This document shows positions 19,604 to 27,375 of a stretch of 64,000 nucleotides of DNA, one piece after another. Location: contig CBDATJ010000003.1 of assembly GCA_965199895.1 (NCBI GenBank), forward strand, positions 1-64,000, given 5' to 3'. The DNA is from Bin55 sp965199895. Lineage in GTDB: Bacteria > Pseudomonadota > Gammaproteobacteria > Pseudomonadales > Azotimanducaceae. Position numbers and translations under genes: made by a program. Under the pieces are notes generated by a model. It was given only the letters and a program-made list of their open reading frames with translations. It had not been told where the DNA came from and searched no databases. The first letter of the stretch is position 1, and the number at the start of each line of letters is the position of its first letter.

Positions 19604-20605
19604 CTAGGTTGTTTTGTGAATTCGTTTCTTCTTGGTAGGCTCAGGGGAAGATTCTTCTTCAGTTTGGATTGCACGCTCTAGCTTCCCGCGCTTCGCCATG
19701 AACGCCAAGTACGCTTCCTCAAGTGTCGGTTTCTTCACCGGGACGGCATCCACAGAAAACTCATCCCGCATACTCCCTACTACTCTAAATACCACGTTGG
19801 TTGCATCGATCATCCGAGAAACAATCTCGTGCTTAGATTCAACTAAATTGGCACTTTCAAGGGGTACGGTAATCTCATAAACACTACCAACAGCGTCCGC
19901 CAAGAATCGACTCGGTTCACCCTGAAATGCTAAAGTACCGTCATCAATGATTGCGATCTGTGAACAACCACTACCTAAATCTGCAACAATATGAGTAGAG
20001 CACAGAATCGTGCGTTCCCTTCCTAAATTGGTCATGACTTGACGGAATCGCATACGTTCTTCGGGGTCTAGTCCAACCGTAGGTTCATCCACCACTAAAA
20101 CGGGTGGGTTGTGCACCATTGCCTGCGCAACACCCAAACGACGGACCATACCACCAGAGAGTTTCTTGACTTTGCGGTCTGCGACTTCAGTCAGACCTAC
20201 TTCTTCTAGGACTTCAGCGACTCGATGACGGCGTTCTTTCTTGTTGGTCATACCCGACATGGCCGCTAAGGTATCCACAACTTCCTCTGTCCGCATTAGT
20301 CTCCAAGCACCAAATTCCTGAGGTAGATAGCCCAAACACTGGCGTGCTTTGTGACTATCTTTGACGGCATCGAACCCGCAAACTGCTGCACTACCTTGTG
20401 TGGGTTTCAGTAATGTACAAATGATCCTCATCAGCGTACTCTTACCAGCACCATTAGCACCCAGTAGACCAAAGAATCCTGCGCCTAAGGACAAATTGAT
20501 GTCTTCGAGTACGTTTTGGTCTTTTTTGTATCGGTGAGTCACCCCCTGTACTACGATACCGGGATTAACTGCACTGATTGTTTGATTTACAGCAGCTTCA
20601 GCCAT
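19604..20605 (-). CDS. ABC transporter ATP-binding protein
   Basis: This is the ATPase of the flanking giant permeases. Walker A is GANGAGKST (49-57), the signature LSGGMVRR begins at 149, Walker B is VLVVDEP (169-175) and the switch His is in STHIVADL. The early part (VTHRYKKDQNVLEDINLSL) and the LPQEFGAWRLMR Q-loop fit the CcmA/NatA-like branch that partners ABC-2 permeases. The C-terminal 100 residues form the usual regulatory tail and end in a Lys-rich stretch. Length is 333 residues. It lies 132 bases after one permease gene and 11 bases before the other, all on the same strand, so one ATPase (as a dimer) probably serves a heterodimer of the two permeases. Confidence 0.94.
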   Translation of the reverse strand: MAEAAVNQTISAVNPGIVVQGVTHRYKKDQNVLEDINLSLGAGFFGLLGANGAGKSTLMRIICTLLKPTQGSAAVCGFDAVKDSHKARQCLGYLPQEFGAWRLMRTEEVVDTLAAMSGMTNKKERRHRVAEVLEEVGLTEVADRKVKKLSGGMVRRLGVAQAMVHNPPVLVVDEPTVGLDPEERMRFRQVMTNLGRERTILCSTHIVADLGSGCSQIAIIDDGTLAFQGEPSRFLADAVGSVYEITVPLESANLVESKHEIVSRMIDATNVVFRVVGSMRDEFSVDAVPVKKPTLEEAYLAFMAKRGKLERAIQTEEESSPEPTKKKRIHKTT

Positions 20606-20737
20606 ATTGCGGTCTCCAAATTGAGTATTGCATTGACGAGGTACTAGTGATTTTGACGATCTCGACCCGTCACGCTGATTATTTCCAGTATCCGGTTAGG
20701 TCGACACAATTCGATGTAGAGTATGCGAGTCACTTGA

Positions 20738-23700
20738 TCACTCTTTTTCACTGTGGGGTAGCCAACGAACAGCGTCAGCCAATGCTTCGAATCCTGATCC
20801 TTGGCCCGATACTCTCACGAACACCTCTGGATCCGTGATCTTGTATTGTCCAACCTCGTTCCAACCAGATTGGAGTGCCTTGGGATCAATGATGACTTCG
20901 TTGACAATCCCGTCGTGGTGTATTTCTATCGGAAATGGCTCTGGTTCAAAAAATACCCAGCTTGAATTCGAGACAAAACCATCTACCCCCGTTGTTACCT
21001 GTCCTTTATTGCCCCAGGTACGAGGGATGTGATAAGAGAGACTCCAGGTGCCTCCCTCGGGGAGATTTGCAGCAAATTGTGCCTGAACGGATCCATTACC
21101 TCTTTGGATTCGAGTATGTGTTCTGCGATATTTTCCAAAACTTTGGTCACTTGACTCTCTTTGCCATTGATTATTTACATCAAAGTCAACGATGGGTAGA
21201 CCCTCATCTAGTTCAATGTAATCGTCGTCGCCAAATAAGATATCGAAAAGAGAAGTTGATGCGGTCGTATTAACACTTCCGATAAAGCTAAACCCCTCGT
21301 CCAAATCATCGACAGTCACAGAGAACCGATCGACGAGCTGCCACTGTGTGGGTGTCACATGATTGAGTGTTTGTCCTTGTTGAATCTCAATATCTTCTCC
21401 TTTCTTTGAAGAAGGGAGTGAGATTTGGATGGAGTCTCGGTTCAGTGACAAATAAGGTTCTACCCATAACACAGAAGGTAAGTTGGCACTGTGAATTGCG
21501 ATGCGGACTGCTTCCCCTCCCGGTACCAAGAAAGGTTCAGATCGGTTCATTTCCCTTTGCCTATAGTAGTCCTCTATCTTAATATTAGCTTCATATGATG
21601 TGGTGACTAACCCAGGTGAGTTTTCACCGTTATAAAGCACAAAAGTAGTCTGATACAGGATCGTTCCAGACTCTGGGTCTCTCACGCGTTCAACACTAGC
21701 AGGCGACACCTCAAATCCTGGCAAAGTCTCACTGAACAACCAGTCACCCAGTCTGTTTTCAAAGTCTACCCCCACCGAGGCTGCGATTTCGTTGAGATCA
21801 GCGTAATCGTAGTTAGATCCACCATACTGTTGTTGCAGAACACGAAGCATCGTACCTAATTCCTCTGGATCAAATACATCAATCATGGACTGAGCAACAT
21901 TGATTCCTCTCAAAAATAGAACTTCTAGTGCCAGCTCAGGGTCGTCATAATAGGACAGAGCTGCAAGCGAGGTTGAAGAAGCAGACTCCCACACCGACGG
22001 TCTGAAGTGAAAAGAGCTACGAACACGTTGGTCTAAGTCTTGATCCTTGGCTACTTCCAACTCATAGGAGTACCCTGCGTCTACATAAATCCCTGTTTCC
22101 AAGGTATCTTCAAAGTTGTAGTAGGATGTTTGAGAAGTCAATAATCGCAGTGCCATTTGCTCCACGATGTAGTTCAGTGCGATGGCTCCCTCACCGGTGG
22201 GTGAAGTTTGATAACTCGTGAAGTTTCTTGCAAAAGCAATGAACGGATTACCTCCGCGGAAATCGTGTTCGAAATAGTTAGTTAGCAAGTTCATAACACC
22301 AGTTTCAACTTCATCTTCACTCCAATCTTGCTCTCCATAAACTTTGAAAACTCGATCAAATCGTGCAGTCGGAAATCCGGTTTCTCGCATCATCACGATA
22401 CCGGGAGGAGCTAACACGCTATCTCTTCGCCATCCACCACCAAACACTCGCAGTGTGGCGGGAACTTCAACTAGAGATAGTCTTGAGTAAGGGTACTCTA
22501 ATCCAATTTCACTCACTCGATCAAGCTTTGCTTGAATACGAGCCTGAATCACCGACCCGTACTCAGCAAACAGCTCAAAGTTCTTTCGATGCTGTGACAT
22601 ATAAAGGAGTTCTAGATCTACACCACTCAACGAAACGATCTGCTGTTCAAATTTAGCACTAATCAATGCGAGGTCTGGCAGAGGGGCTTCTGTAATGAAT
22701 TGATAGGTTACTCCCTCTTGAACACTCAGCTCGACGCGGGTTCCTGGCCCCGCCACAATCCAATCATTGGGTACCGAAACTTCGAGATCGAGTGTGAAGA
22801 AATCTTGAGGTCTAATGTCATACCGATCCTGATCTACAGAAGACCCAGAAGTGGGATACCACGAAATTCCCGGAACTAGTGCAACATAGTTAGACCGAAA
22901 CAGGTAGTTTTCGTGACCCGCTGAAACGAAGCTCATCGCTGAACCTCTGTGGTTCAAAAGTACGTCTGCTCGATCCAAGTAAGCAAACGATTCATCAGGC
23001 ACTCCCTTTGCTCGTATCCGAAGTGTGTTTTCTCCAGCGGACACCAGGTTAAAGGGAATACTCAGGATCCCATACTGAAATTCATAGTTTTCAACCCCTT
23101 GGTCTTGAATTTCAACACTGATGATCTCGTATCCGGGATTGAGTGAAAAGACAACCGAGTCCGCTCCAACATTTGTAAATTGAAAGTCCAATTGCAAATC
23201 GAGTTCTATGGATTTTCCTGGTGCAATATCAACAGTCCCACTCATATGAGTGACATCAGGAAAGGTATCTGAATGAAGTTGCTGATGTTCCTCTAACCAT
23301 GTCGTGATACGAGACCTTTCCTGATTCGCAAGTCCGAAACCGCTTGCCATTACCACTGACCCAAGGGCGAGTGCAACAACAGAAAATACACCGTAAAGTT
23401 TCCTCGTGGGTGTTACTCGAGGAATGACAGCTGCTGCACCCAACAATAAAGCTACGGTAAACAGCAAAAATGACACTCGGCTCAACACGATCTCTCCAGT
23501 CACAAAGGTCGGTGTGATTTCAGAAGCATGAACGAAGCCACCAACAAATAGGGTAATAGGACCATTTAAGCTCTGTGGGATGATTGAATTGAGATAAAAC
23601 AGAAATACTTGTACCCCTAACGCAATCACAACTGCAAGTAGACGAAATCGGAGGAACACCGACAGGAACATCGTCAGCGCGCCAAAGAAGGCTAGTTTGG

Positions 23701-24190
23701 GTAGGATGTCCCAAATCATGCTAGAGAGTACGCTCCAAAGTTCAATTGGCTCACCAAAACCGATATTGAACAAGCCTGCTATGAGTCCCCACAGAACTAC
23801 GAGAACGATGAAAGCAAACATGGGGATGAAAAGCAGAATCAGCATCCCGCTGAGTCTGCCCGTGACTACATCAAGATTAGTTGCGGGTCGAGAATCAATG
23901 ATTTCGCTAATCTTGTTTCTAACATCCCGACTGCGTACATCAAACGCGAGAAAGATGACCCCGACTGTATAGATCATGACGAAAAAGTAAGCGAGAAGTG
24001 CGATACCATACCGTGGTGCTACACCACGGCCGGATTCAAGGAAAGAGTTGAGTATGTGTGCGAAGCAATACACAACGTAACCCAAAGTTGAGATCAAGAG
24101 TGCTACCACAATGAACACCCAGGATCGTACCAACCGACAACAGATCTTGATTTCAGCTAACGCTAGTGCCCAAATAACTTGAAGATTCAT
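20738..24190 (-). CDS. ABC-2 permease fused to inactive M1-peptidase-like ectodomain (copy A)
   Basis: This 1150-residue protein is paralogous to the product of 16077-19592 along its full length. Membrane helices occupy about 20-290, with the shared loop FLAFDVRSRDVRNKI (80-94). The periplasmic M1-like part runs from about 310, with FSLNPGYEI, WYPTSG, AGPGTR and FGGGWRRDS; the GAMEN-like position reads PPGIVMMRE (595-603). At the zinc site it reads LLTNYFEHDF (635-644), so HExxH is absent here as well. The tail is a Golvesin-like beta domain ending FEALADAVRWLP. It is the first gene of the ABC operon. Family knowledge: related ABC-2/M1 fusions keep HExxH; here both copies have lost it. Function unknown; export or envelope homeostasis is the likeliest broad role. 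Confidence 0.85.
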   Translation of the reverse strand: MNLQVIWALALAEIKICCRLVRSWVFIVVALLISTLGYVVYCFAHILNSFLESGRGVAPRYGIALLAYFFVMIYTVGVIFLAFDVRSRDVRNKISEIIDSRPATNLDVVTGRLSGMLILLFIPMFAFIVLVVLWGLIAGLFNIGFGEPIELWSVLSSMIWDILPKLAFFGALTMFLSVFLRFRLLAVVIALGVQVFLFYLNSIIPQSLNGPITLFVGGFVHASEITPTFVTGEIVLSRVSFLLFTVALLLGAAAVIPRVTPTRKLYGVFSVVALALGSVVMASGFGLANQERSRITTWLEEHQQLHSDTFPDVTHMSGTVDIAPGKSIELDLQLDFQFTNVGADSVVFSLNPGYEIISVEIQDQGVENYEFQYGILSIPFNLVSAGENTLRIRAKGVPDESFAYLDRADVLLNHRGSAMSFVSAGHENYLFRSNYVALVPGISWYPTSGSSVDQDRYDIRPQDFFTLDLEVSVPNDWIVAGPGTRVELSVQEGVTYQFITEAPLPDLALISAKFEQQIVSLSGVDLELLYMSQHRKNFELFAEYGSVIQARIQAKLDRVSEIGLEYPYSRLSLVEVPATLRVFGGGWRRDSVLAPPGIVMMRETGFPTARFDRVFKVYGEQDWSEDEVETGVMNLLTNYFEHDFRGGNPFIAFARNFTSYQTSPTGEGAIALNYIVEQMALRLLTSQTSYYNFEDTLETGIYVDAGYSYELEVAKDQDLDQRVRSSFHFRPSVWESASSTSLAALSYYDDPELALEVLFLRGINVAQSMIDVFDPEELGTMLRVLQQQYGGSNYDYADLNEIAASVGVDFENRLGDWLFSETLPGFEVSPASVERVRDPESGTILYQTTFVLYNGENSPGLVTTSYEANIKIEDYYRQREMNRSEPFLVPGGEAVRIAIHSANLPSVLWVEPYLSLNRDSIQISLPSSKKGEDIEIQQGQTLNHVTPTQWQLVDRFSVTVDDLDEGFSFIGSVNTTASTSLFDILFGDDDYIELDEGLPIVDFDVNNQWQRESSDQSFGKYRRTHTRIQRGNGSVQAQFAANLPEGGTWSLSYHIPRTWGNKGQVTTGVDGFVSNSSWVFFEPEPFPIEIHHDGIVNEVIIDPKALQSGWNEVGQYKITDPEVFVRVSGQGSGFEALADAVRWLPHSEKE

Positions 24191-24242
24191 CGGGTTCTTA
24201 CCTCTCGTGTCGGCCCATGCACTTCACCACAATGAACCTCGG

Positions 24243-24268
24243 TATTGCATGCACCTATGTAAGCAATA
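24243..24268. promoter_or_regulatory. Candidate operator upstream of the ABC operon
   Basis: An imperfect palindrome TTGCATGCA-N4-TGTAAGCAA with outer arms TATTGC and GCAATA lies about 55 bases upstream of the first permease gene. A further GCATGC copy follows at 24270-24275. On the minus strand TTTACA and TATTGC at 17-base spacing overlap this area, so a repressor bound here could cover a promoter. No regulator gene is adjacent. Confidence 0.3.
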
Positions 24269-24331
24269 TGCATGCCACAACTCATTGTAAATGTGATAGA
24301 ATTAAGAGCTCAAACTTGCACAGTGACTCAT

Positions 24332-25135
24332 TTAGGACTTGTTAGCTAGTATCGTCTCTTGAGTACCACCAAAATCACCCGGATCCACTTCTTCGTTGCG
24401 TTCAAGACCCAAATAGGGGCGCAGGACTGAAACTAGCAGGTAGGCAGGCCCAGTATCTACCAATGCTACTGTCAACTTAAACACATACCCCGAAGCAATT
24501 AAGACAAACAACTGTGTCGCCACGGAGCTATCTGCATCAATCGGTAGAGATTGTGCCCAAAAGTGAGTGATGAGTATCACCGCTGTAGTGTCAATCAGCT
24601 GACTCACTAAAGTTGATGCGTTGTTTCTGAGCCACAAATGCTTACCCTTGGTTAATCGTTTCCAAAAATGAAATAATCGGACATCACAGTATTGGGCTGT
24701 CAGATAAGCAATCATGGATGCAGCCACGATACCAAAAGCTAAAGTTTGAATTTCATAGAACACAGGTAAGCGTCCAGCTGCATCGGTTGCAACTTGTCCA
24801 GCGTCATCCAAAATTTCGGTACCGGGAAGAACCCCACCGAGCCAGAGGAAGAAGACGATCCAAATATTGACCAACAATCCAACCCAAACCATGTCCGTTG
24901 CTCGTTTCCGACCATACAGTTCACTAATTAAGTCTGTACAGAGGAATGTCACAGGATAGGGTAGAACTCCCACTGCAAGTTTCATGGGAATATGCAAGCC
25001 AAAGATCGTAAAAGAAAAATCGATGAAACGACTAATACCAACAATATTGAGCATTGCGAGCGTCCCAAGAAAGACACCCGAAAGTACCAGGAATACTCGT
25101 TGTCGTCTTATGCGATACTTTTCAGTTTGGTCCAT
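24332..25135 (-). CDS. yhhQ: Queuosine precursor transporter (YhhQ family)
   Basis: YhhQ-family membrane proteins take up 7-deazaguanine precursors of queuosine; in E. coli the substrates are preQ0 and preQ1. The 267 residues contain about six helices and the family landmarks MLNIVGISRF, GVLPYPVTFLCTDLISELYGR, and the later MIAYLTAQYCDVRLFHFWKR and NNASTLVSQLIDT. The ATG at 25135 lies three bases after the stop of the SDR gene, so translation is probably coupled. It is the last gene of the pterin synthase-SDR-yhhQ operon, which suggests either a queuosine link or transport of a related pterin. Confidence 0.88.
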   Translation of the reverse strand: MDQTEKYRIRRQRVFLVLSGVFLGTLAMLNIVGISRFIDFSFTIFGLHIPMKLAVGVLPYPVTFLCTDLISELYGRKRATDMVWVGLLVNIWIVFFLWLGGVLPGTEILDDAGQVATDAAGRLPVFYEIQTLAFGIVAASMIAYLTAQYCDVRLFHFWKRLTKGKHLWLRNNASTLVSQLIDTTAVILITHFWAQSLPIDADSSVATQLFVLIASGYVFKLTVALVDTGPAYLLVSVLRPYLGLERNEEVDPGDFGGTQETILANKS

Positions 25136-25138
25136 GTT

Positions 25139-25840
25139 CTAACTCTCTAACTGTCCTAGATTAGCATGAATCACACTGCCATTGATGACCGGATTGAGCG
25201 TCGCCCAATAAATAGTTGCTGCTACCTCTTCAGCGCTGATGATGCGGTTAAAGGCAGTCATTTTTGCTATCGCAGTAAGTTCGGCTTCATCGACGTGAGT
25301 ACGGAGCATTTCAGTATCGGTAAATCCCGGACAAATGGAAGCAGTGTGTATCCCGAGTCCCGCAAGATCTTGACACAGAGCGCGCATCATACCCACCTGA
25401 GCGTGTTTTGAGGTCACATAACTAAACGTCCCCGCGACCGCTTTGGTAGCAAGCGTGGAACCGACAAACACGACACTCGAACCCTCCCCCATCCTGGGAA
25501 TCAACAATCGATTGAGTGTATTTGCCGCAAAGACGTTTATCTGCATCACTCGCTTGAAGTCTTCATCAGCCATTGACGCAGCTTCGTCTTTTAGCATTAA
25601 AGCAGCATTGTGAATCAAGTGTATTTCAATTCTTGATTGAGTGTGAAAGATCTCATCCAAAGCCTTTTGAACTTGATTTTGGAGATCATCCTTGGCAAGA
25701 TCTATCGAGTAACTCTTTACTCCCTCCTCTGGACACAATCGTCGTGCAAAACAGATGACTTCAAAGCCTTCTTCTAGAAATCGTCGCGCAGTAGCTAAAC
25801 CAATTCCTGCGCTCGCTCCGGTGACAATCGCATGTTTCAT
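25139..25840 (-). CDS. Short-chain dehydrogenase/reductase
   Basis: A cytoplasmic NAD(P)-dependent Rossmann-fold oxidoreductase. The cofactor motif TGASAGIG is at residues 7-14, followed by HNAA for the central strand, the catalytic Ser in FVGSTLA and the YxxxK pair in SYVTSK; the CPGFTDTEM segment is typical of classical SDRs. I chose the ATG at 25840 because it overlaps the stop of the upstream pterin synthase gene as ATGA; an earlier TTG adds only five residues. Length is 233 residues. The substrate is not evident from sequence. The tight coupling to a PTPS-family gene makes a pterin side-chain carbonyl (sepiapterin reductase-like chemistry) an attractive inference, not a demonstrated one. 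Confidence 0.9.
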   Translation of the reverse strand: MKHAIVTGASAGIGLATARRFLEEGFEVICFARRLCPEEGVKSYSIDLAKDDLQNQVQKALDEIFHTQSRIEIHLIHNAALMLKDEAASMADEDFKRVMQINVFAANTLNRLLIPRMGEGSSVVFVGSTLATKAVAGTFSYVTSKHAQVGMMRALCQDLAGLGIHTASICPGFTDTEMLRTHVDEAELTAIAKMTAFNRIISAEEVAATIYWATLNPVINGSVIHANLGQLES

Positions 25841-26337
25841 TGTGGAGTCCAACACACACTAGCTGACTCACTGGGACCAGACAATATCGATAGAGACATT
25901 CGATTGATCGGTAACTGCTTAAATCTAGAATCTTGCAGTAACCTTTTGAGAAACCATTGTGTTAACTCTTCGACAGTTACATTCCGAATCTCTATCATGA
26001 AGACATCGCGTTTTAAGAAAGTCATGACTTCGTCGTTGAAGGTGACAACCCAACTGTTGTCTGTCTCCTCATACTTGAGAAAAGGGGATTGTGCAGGCAA
26101 TAGCGTGGTTTCGTCGAGCTGATCACAAAGCTCTTGTAATAATATCTTGAGTTGGTTGTAATCAAAGCACAGTCCGGAGGAACCAATCTCGCTCCAGACG
26201 CTCGCACGAACTCGATAGTTGTGTCCATGGAGATTCTCACGGTATTCGTGCGAAAAAATGGTGAAATGGGCACACGAAAAGTGCAGTGATTCCTTGAAAA
26301 TATCAATCTTGATTGGTTCGCGTTCGATGTCACTCAT
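25837..26337 (-). CDS. 6-pyruvoyl/6-carboxy-tetrahydropterin synthase family, PTPS-III-like
   Basis: This T-fold enzyme should act on a dihydroneopterin-type substrate. Zinc ligands are visible: His24 (FSCAHF), His37 and His39 (LHGHNY). The catalytic Cys of QueD and classical PTPS, expected a few residues before HGH, is absent; the segment reads YRENLHGHNY with Glu34, which matches the Glu-bearing PTPS-III type known to make 6-hydroxymethyl-dihydropterin in place of FolB. The usual LDH triad region reads LDET (74-77), so the His is also changed. Glu157 (GPSESAS) fits the pterin anchor. Length is 166. The gene heads an operon with the SDR (ATGA overlap) and yhhQ. Role could be folate, another pterin, or queuosine synthesis. 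Confidence 0.8.
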   Translation of the reverse strand: MSDIEREPIKIDIFKESLHFSCAHFTIFSHEYRENLHGHNYRVRASVWSEIGSSGLCFDYNQLKILLQELCDQLDETTLLPAQSPFLKYEETDNSWVVTFNDEVMTFLKRDVFMIEIRNVTVEELTQWFLKRLLQDSRFKQLPINRMSLSILSGPSESASVCWTPQ

Positions 26338-26412
26338 CTGTTGAATTACGCACCTCTCATGCTAACAGAGTATTGTAAAACTCGAAAAAATGAGATAACA
26401 GACGCGTTCGTG

Positions 26413-26431
26413 TACAATCGAACACATTGTA
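26413..26431. promoter_or_regulatory. Palindrome with divergent TACAAT boxes
   Basis: TACAAT and ATTGTA form 6-base arms around 7 bases in the 170-base gap between the pterin operon (minus) and the plcP-like gene (plus). Each arm reads TACAAT on its own strand, a good -10 hexamer, so it could serve both directions or bind a regulator. Matching -35 boxes are poor. Confidence 0.3.
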
Positions 26432-26506
26432 TGGTTGTCGCTGTGTGCAAAGACTTCAAACCAGAACTACACAAGGATTAACTACTATTGCGTTCAAAGT
26501 TGACTA

Positions 26507-27367
26507 TTGGGTGAGAGAGTCTTGACAGACGTTATTCAGGAAAAAACTCCTCGCCATTACCGCACTATCTTCATCTCAGACACCCACTTGGGAACTAAGG
26601 GATGTCAAGCATCTAGGTTACTAAACTTCCTCAAATCCCATTCGTGCGATCAACTCTATCTTGTGGGTGATATCATCGACGGATGGCGTATGAAATCCAG
26701 CTTTTACTGGCCTCAAACTCACACTAATGTGATGTGTGAAGTGCTGGACAAGATGAAAGAAGGTACCGAGGTCATTTATGTAACAGGAAACCACGACGAA
26801 TTCTTGAGGCGATATTCTAGTTTGGACTTCGGAAACCTCCGACTCATTGATGAAACAGTACACCATACAGCAGATGGCCGTCAACTGTTAGTCCTCCATG
26901 GAGATCAATTCGATGTGGTCACCATTCATCACCAATGGGTGGCTAAATTAGGCGACATCGCTTATTCGATTCTGCTGGGTCTTGGGCGTATCCTTAACTG
27001 GTTTCGAGAGCGTTTTGGATTTGGTTACTGGTCTCTGGCAGCATGGGCTAAAGGAAAGGTCAAAAAGGCGGTCAACCACGTGAGTAATTTTGAATCTTTG
27101 GTTGCTAAAGAGTGCAAGATGAATCAATTTGATGGTGTGGTTTGTGGACACATCCACAAAGCAGAAGTTACCCGTATCGGAGATGTTGAATATTTCAACT
27201 GTGGTGATTGGGTGGATAGTTGCACCGCACTATTAGAGGATGAATCCGGGAAAATTTTCCTCCACACTGACCCTAACCCACCCACCAAACCTGAACGTGT
27301 CAACAAAAAACAGATGCGTAAAGAAAACGAGGCAATGAGAGAACGATTACGGAGCAGCCAACCCTGA
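26507..27367 (+). CDS. plcP: Calcineurin-like phosphoesterase, PlcP-type phospholipase C
   Basis: The metal-binding blocks of this superfamily are all present: SDTHLG, VGDIIDGW, TGNHDE, HGDQFD and CGHIHKA. The family (COG2908) is often labelled UDP-2,3-diacylglucosamine hydrolase, but the subgroup next to a GT4 glycosyltransferase includes PlcP, which removes phospholipid head groups to give diacylglycerol during phosphate starvation in rhizobia and marine bacteria. The gene eight bases downstream is exactly such a glycosyltransferase. The start is uncertain: TTG at 26507 or TTG at 26522, the latter with a GGGTGAGAG stretch upstream. Length is 286 or 281 residues. No Pho box is obvious upstream. 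LpxH-like lipid A synthesis is the alternative. Confidence 0.72.
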   Translation: MGERVLTDVIQEKTPRHYRTIFISDTHLGTKGCQASRLLNFLKSHSCDQLYLVGDIIDGWRMKSSFYWPQTHTNVMCEVLDKMKEGTEVIYVTGNHDEFLRRYSSLDFGNLRLIDETVHHTADGRQLLVLHGDQFDVVTIHHQWVAKLGDIAYSILLGLGRILNWFRERFGFGYWSLAAWAKGKVKKAVNHVSNFESLVAKECKMNQFDGVVCGHIHKAEVTRIGDVEYFNCGDWVDSCTALLEDESGKIFLHTDPNPPTKPERVNKKQMRKENEAMRERLRSSQP

Positions 27368-27375
27368 TTTAGGGA

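Noticed and set aside
26338..26506. Pho box before the plcP-like gene
   Set aside because: No pair of CTGTCAT-like repeats was found in the intergenic region.
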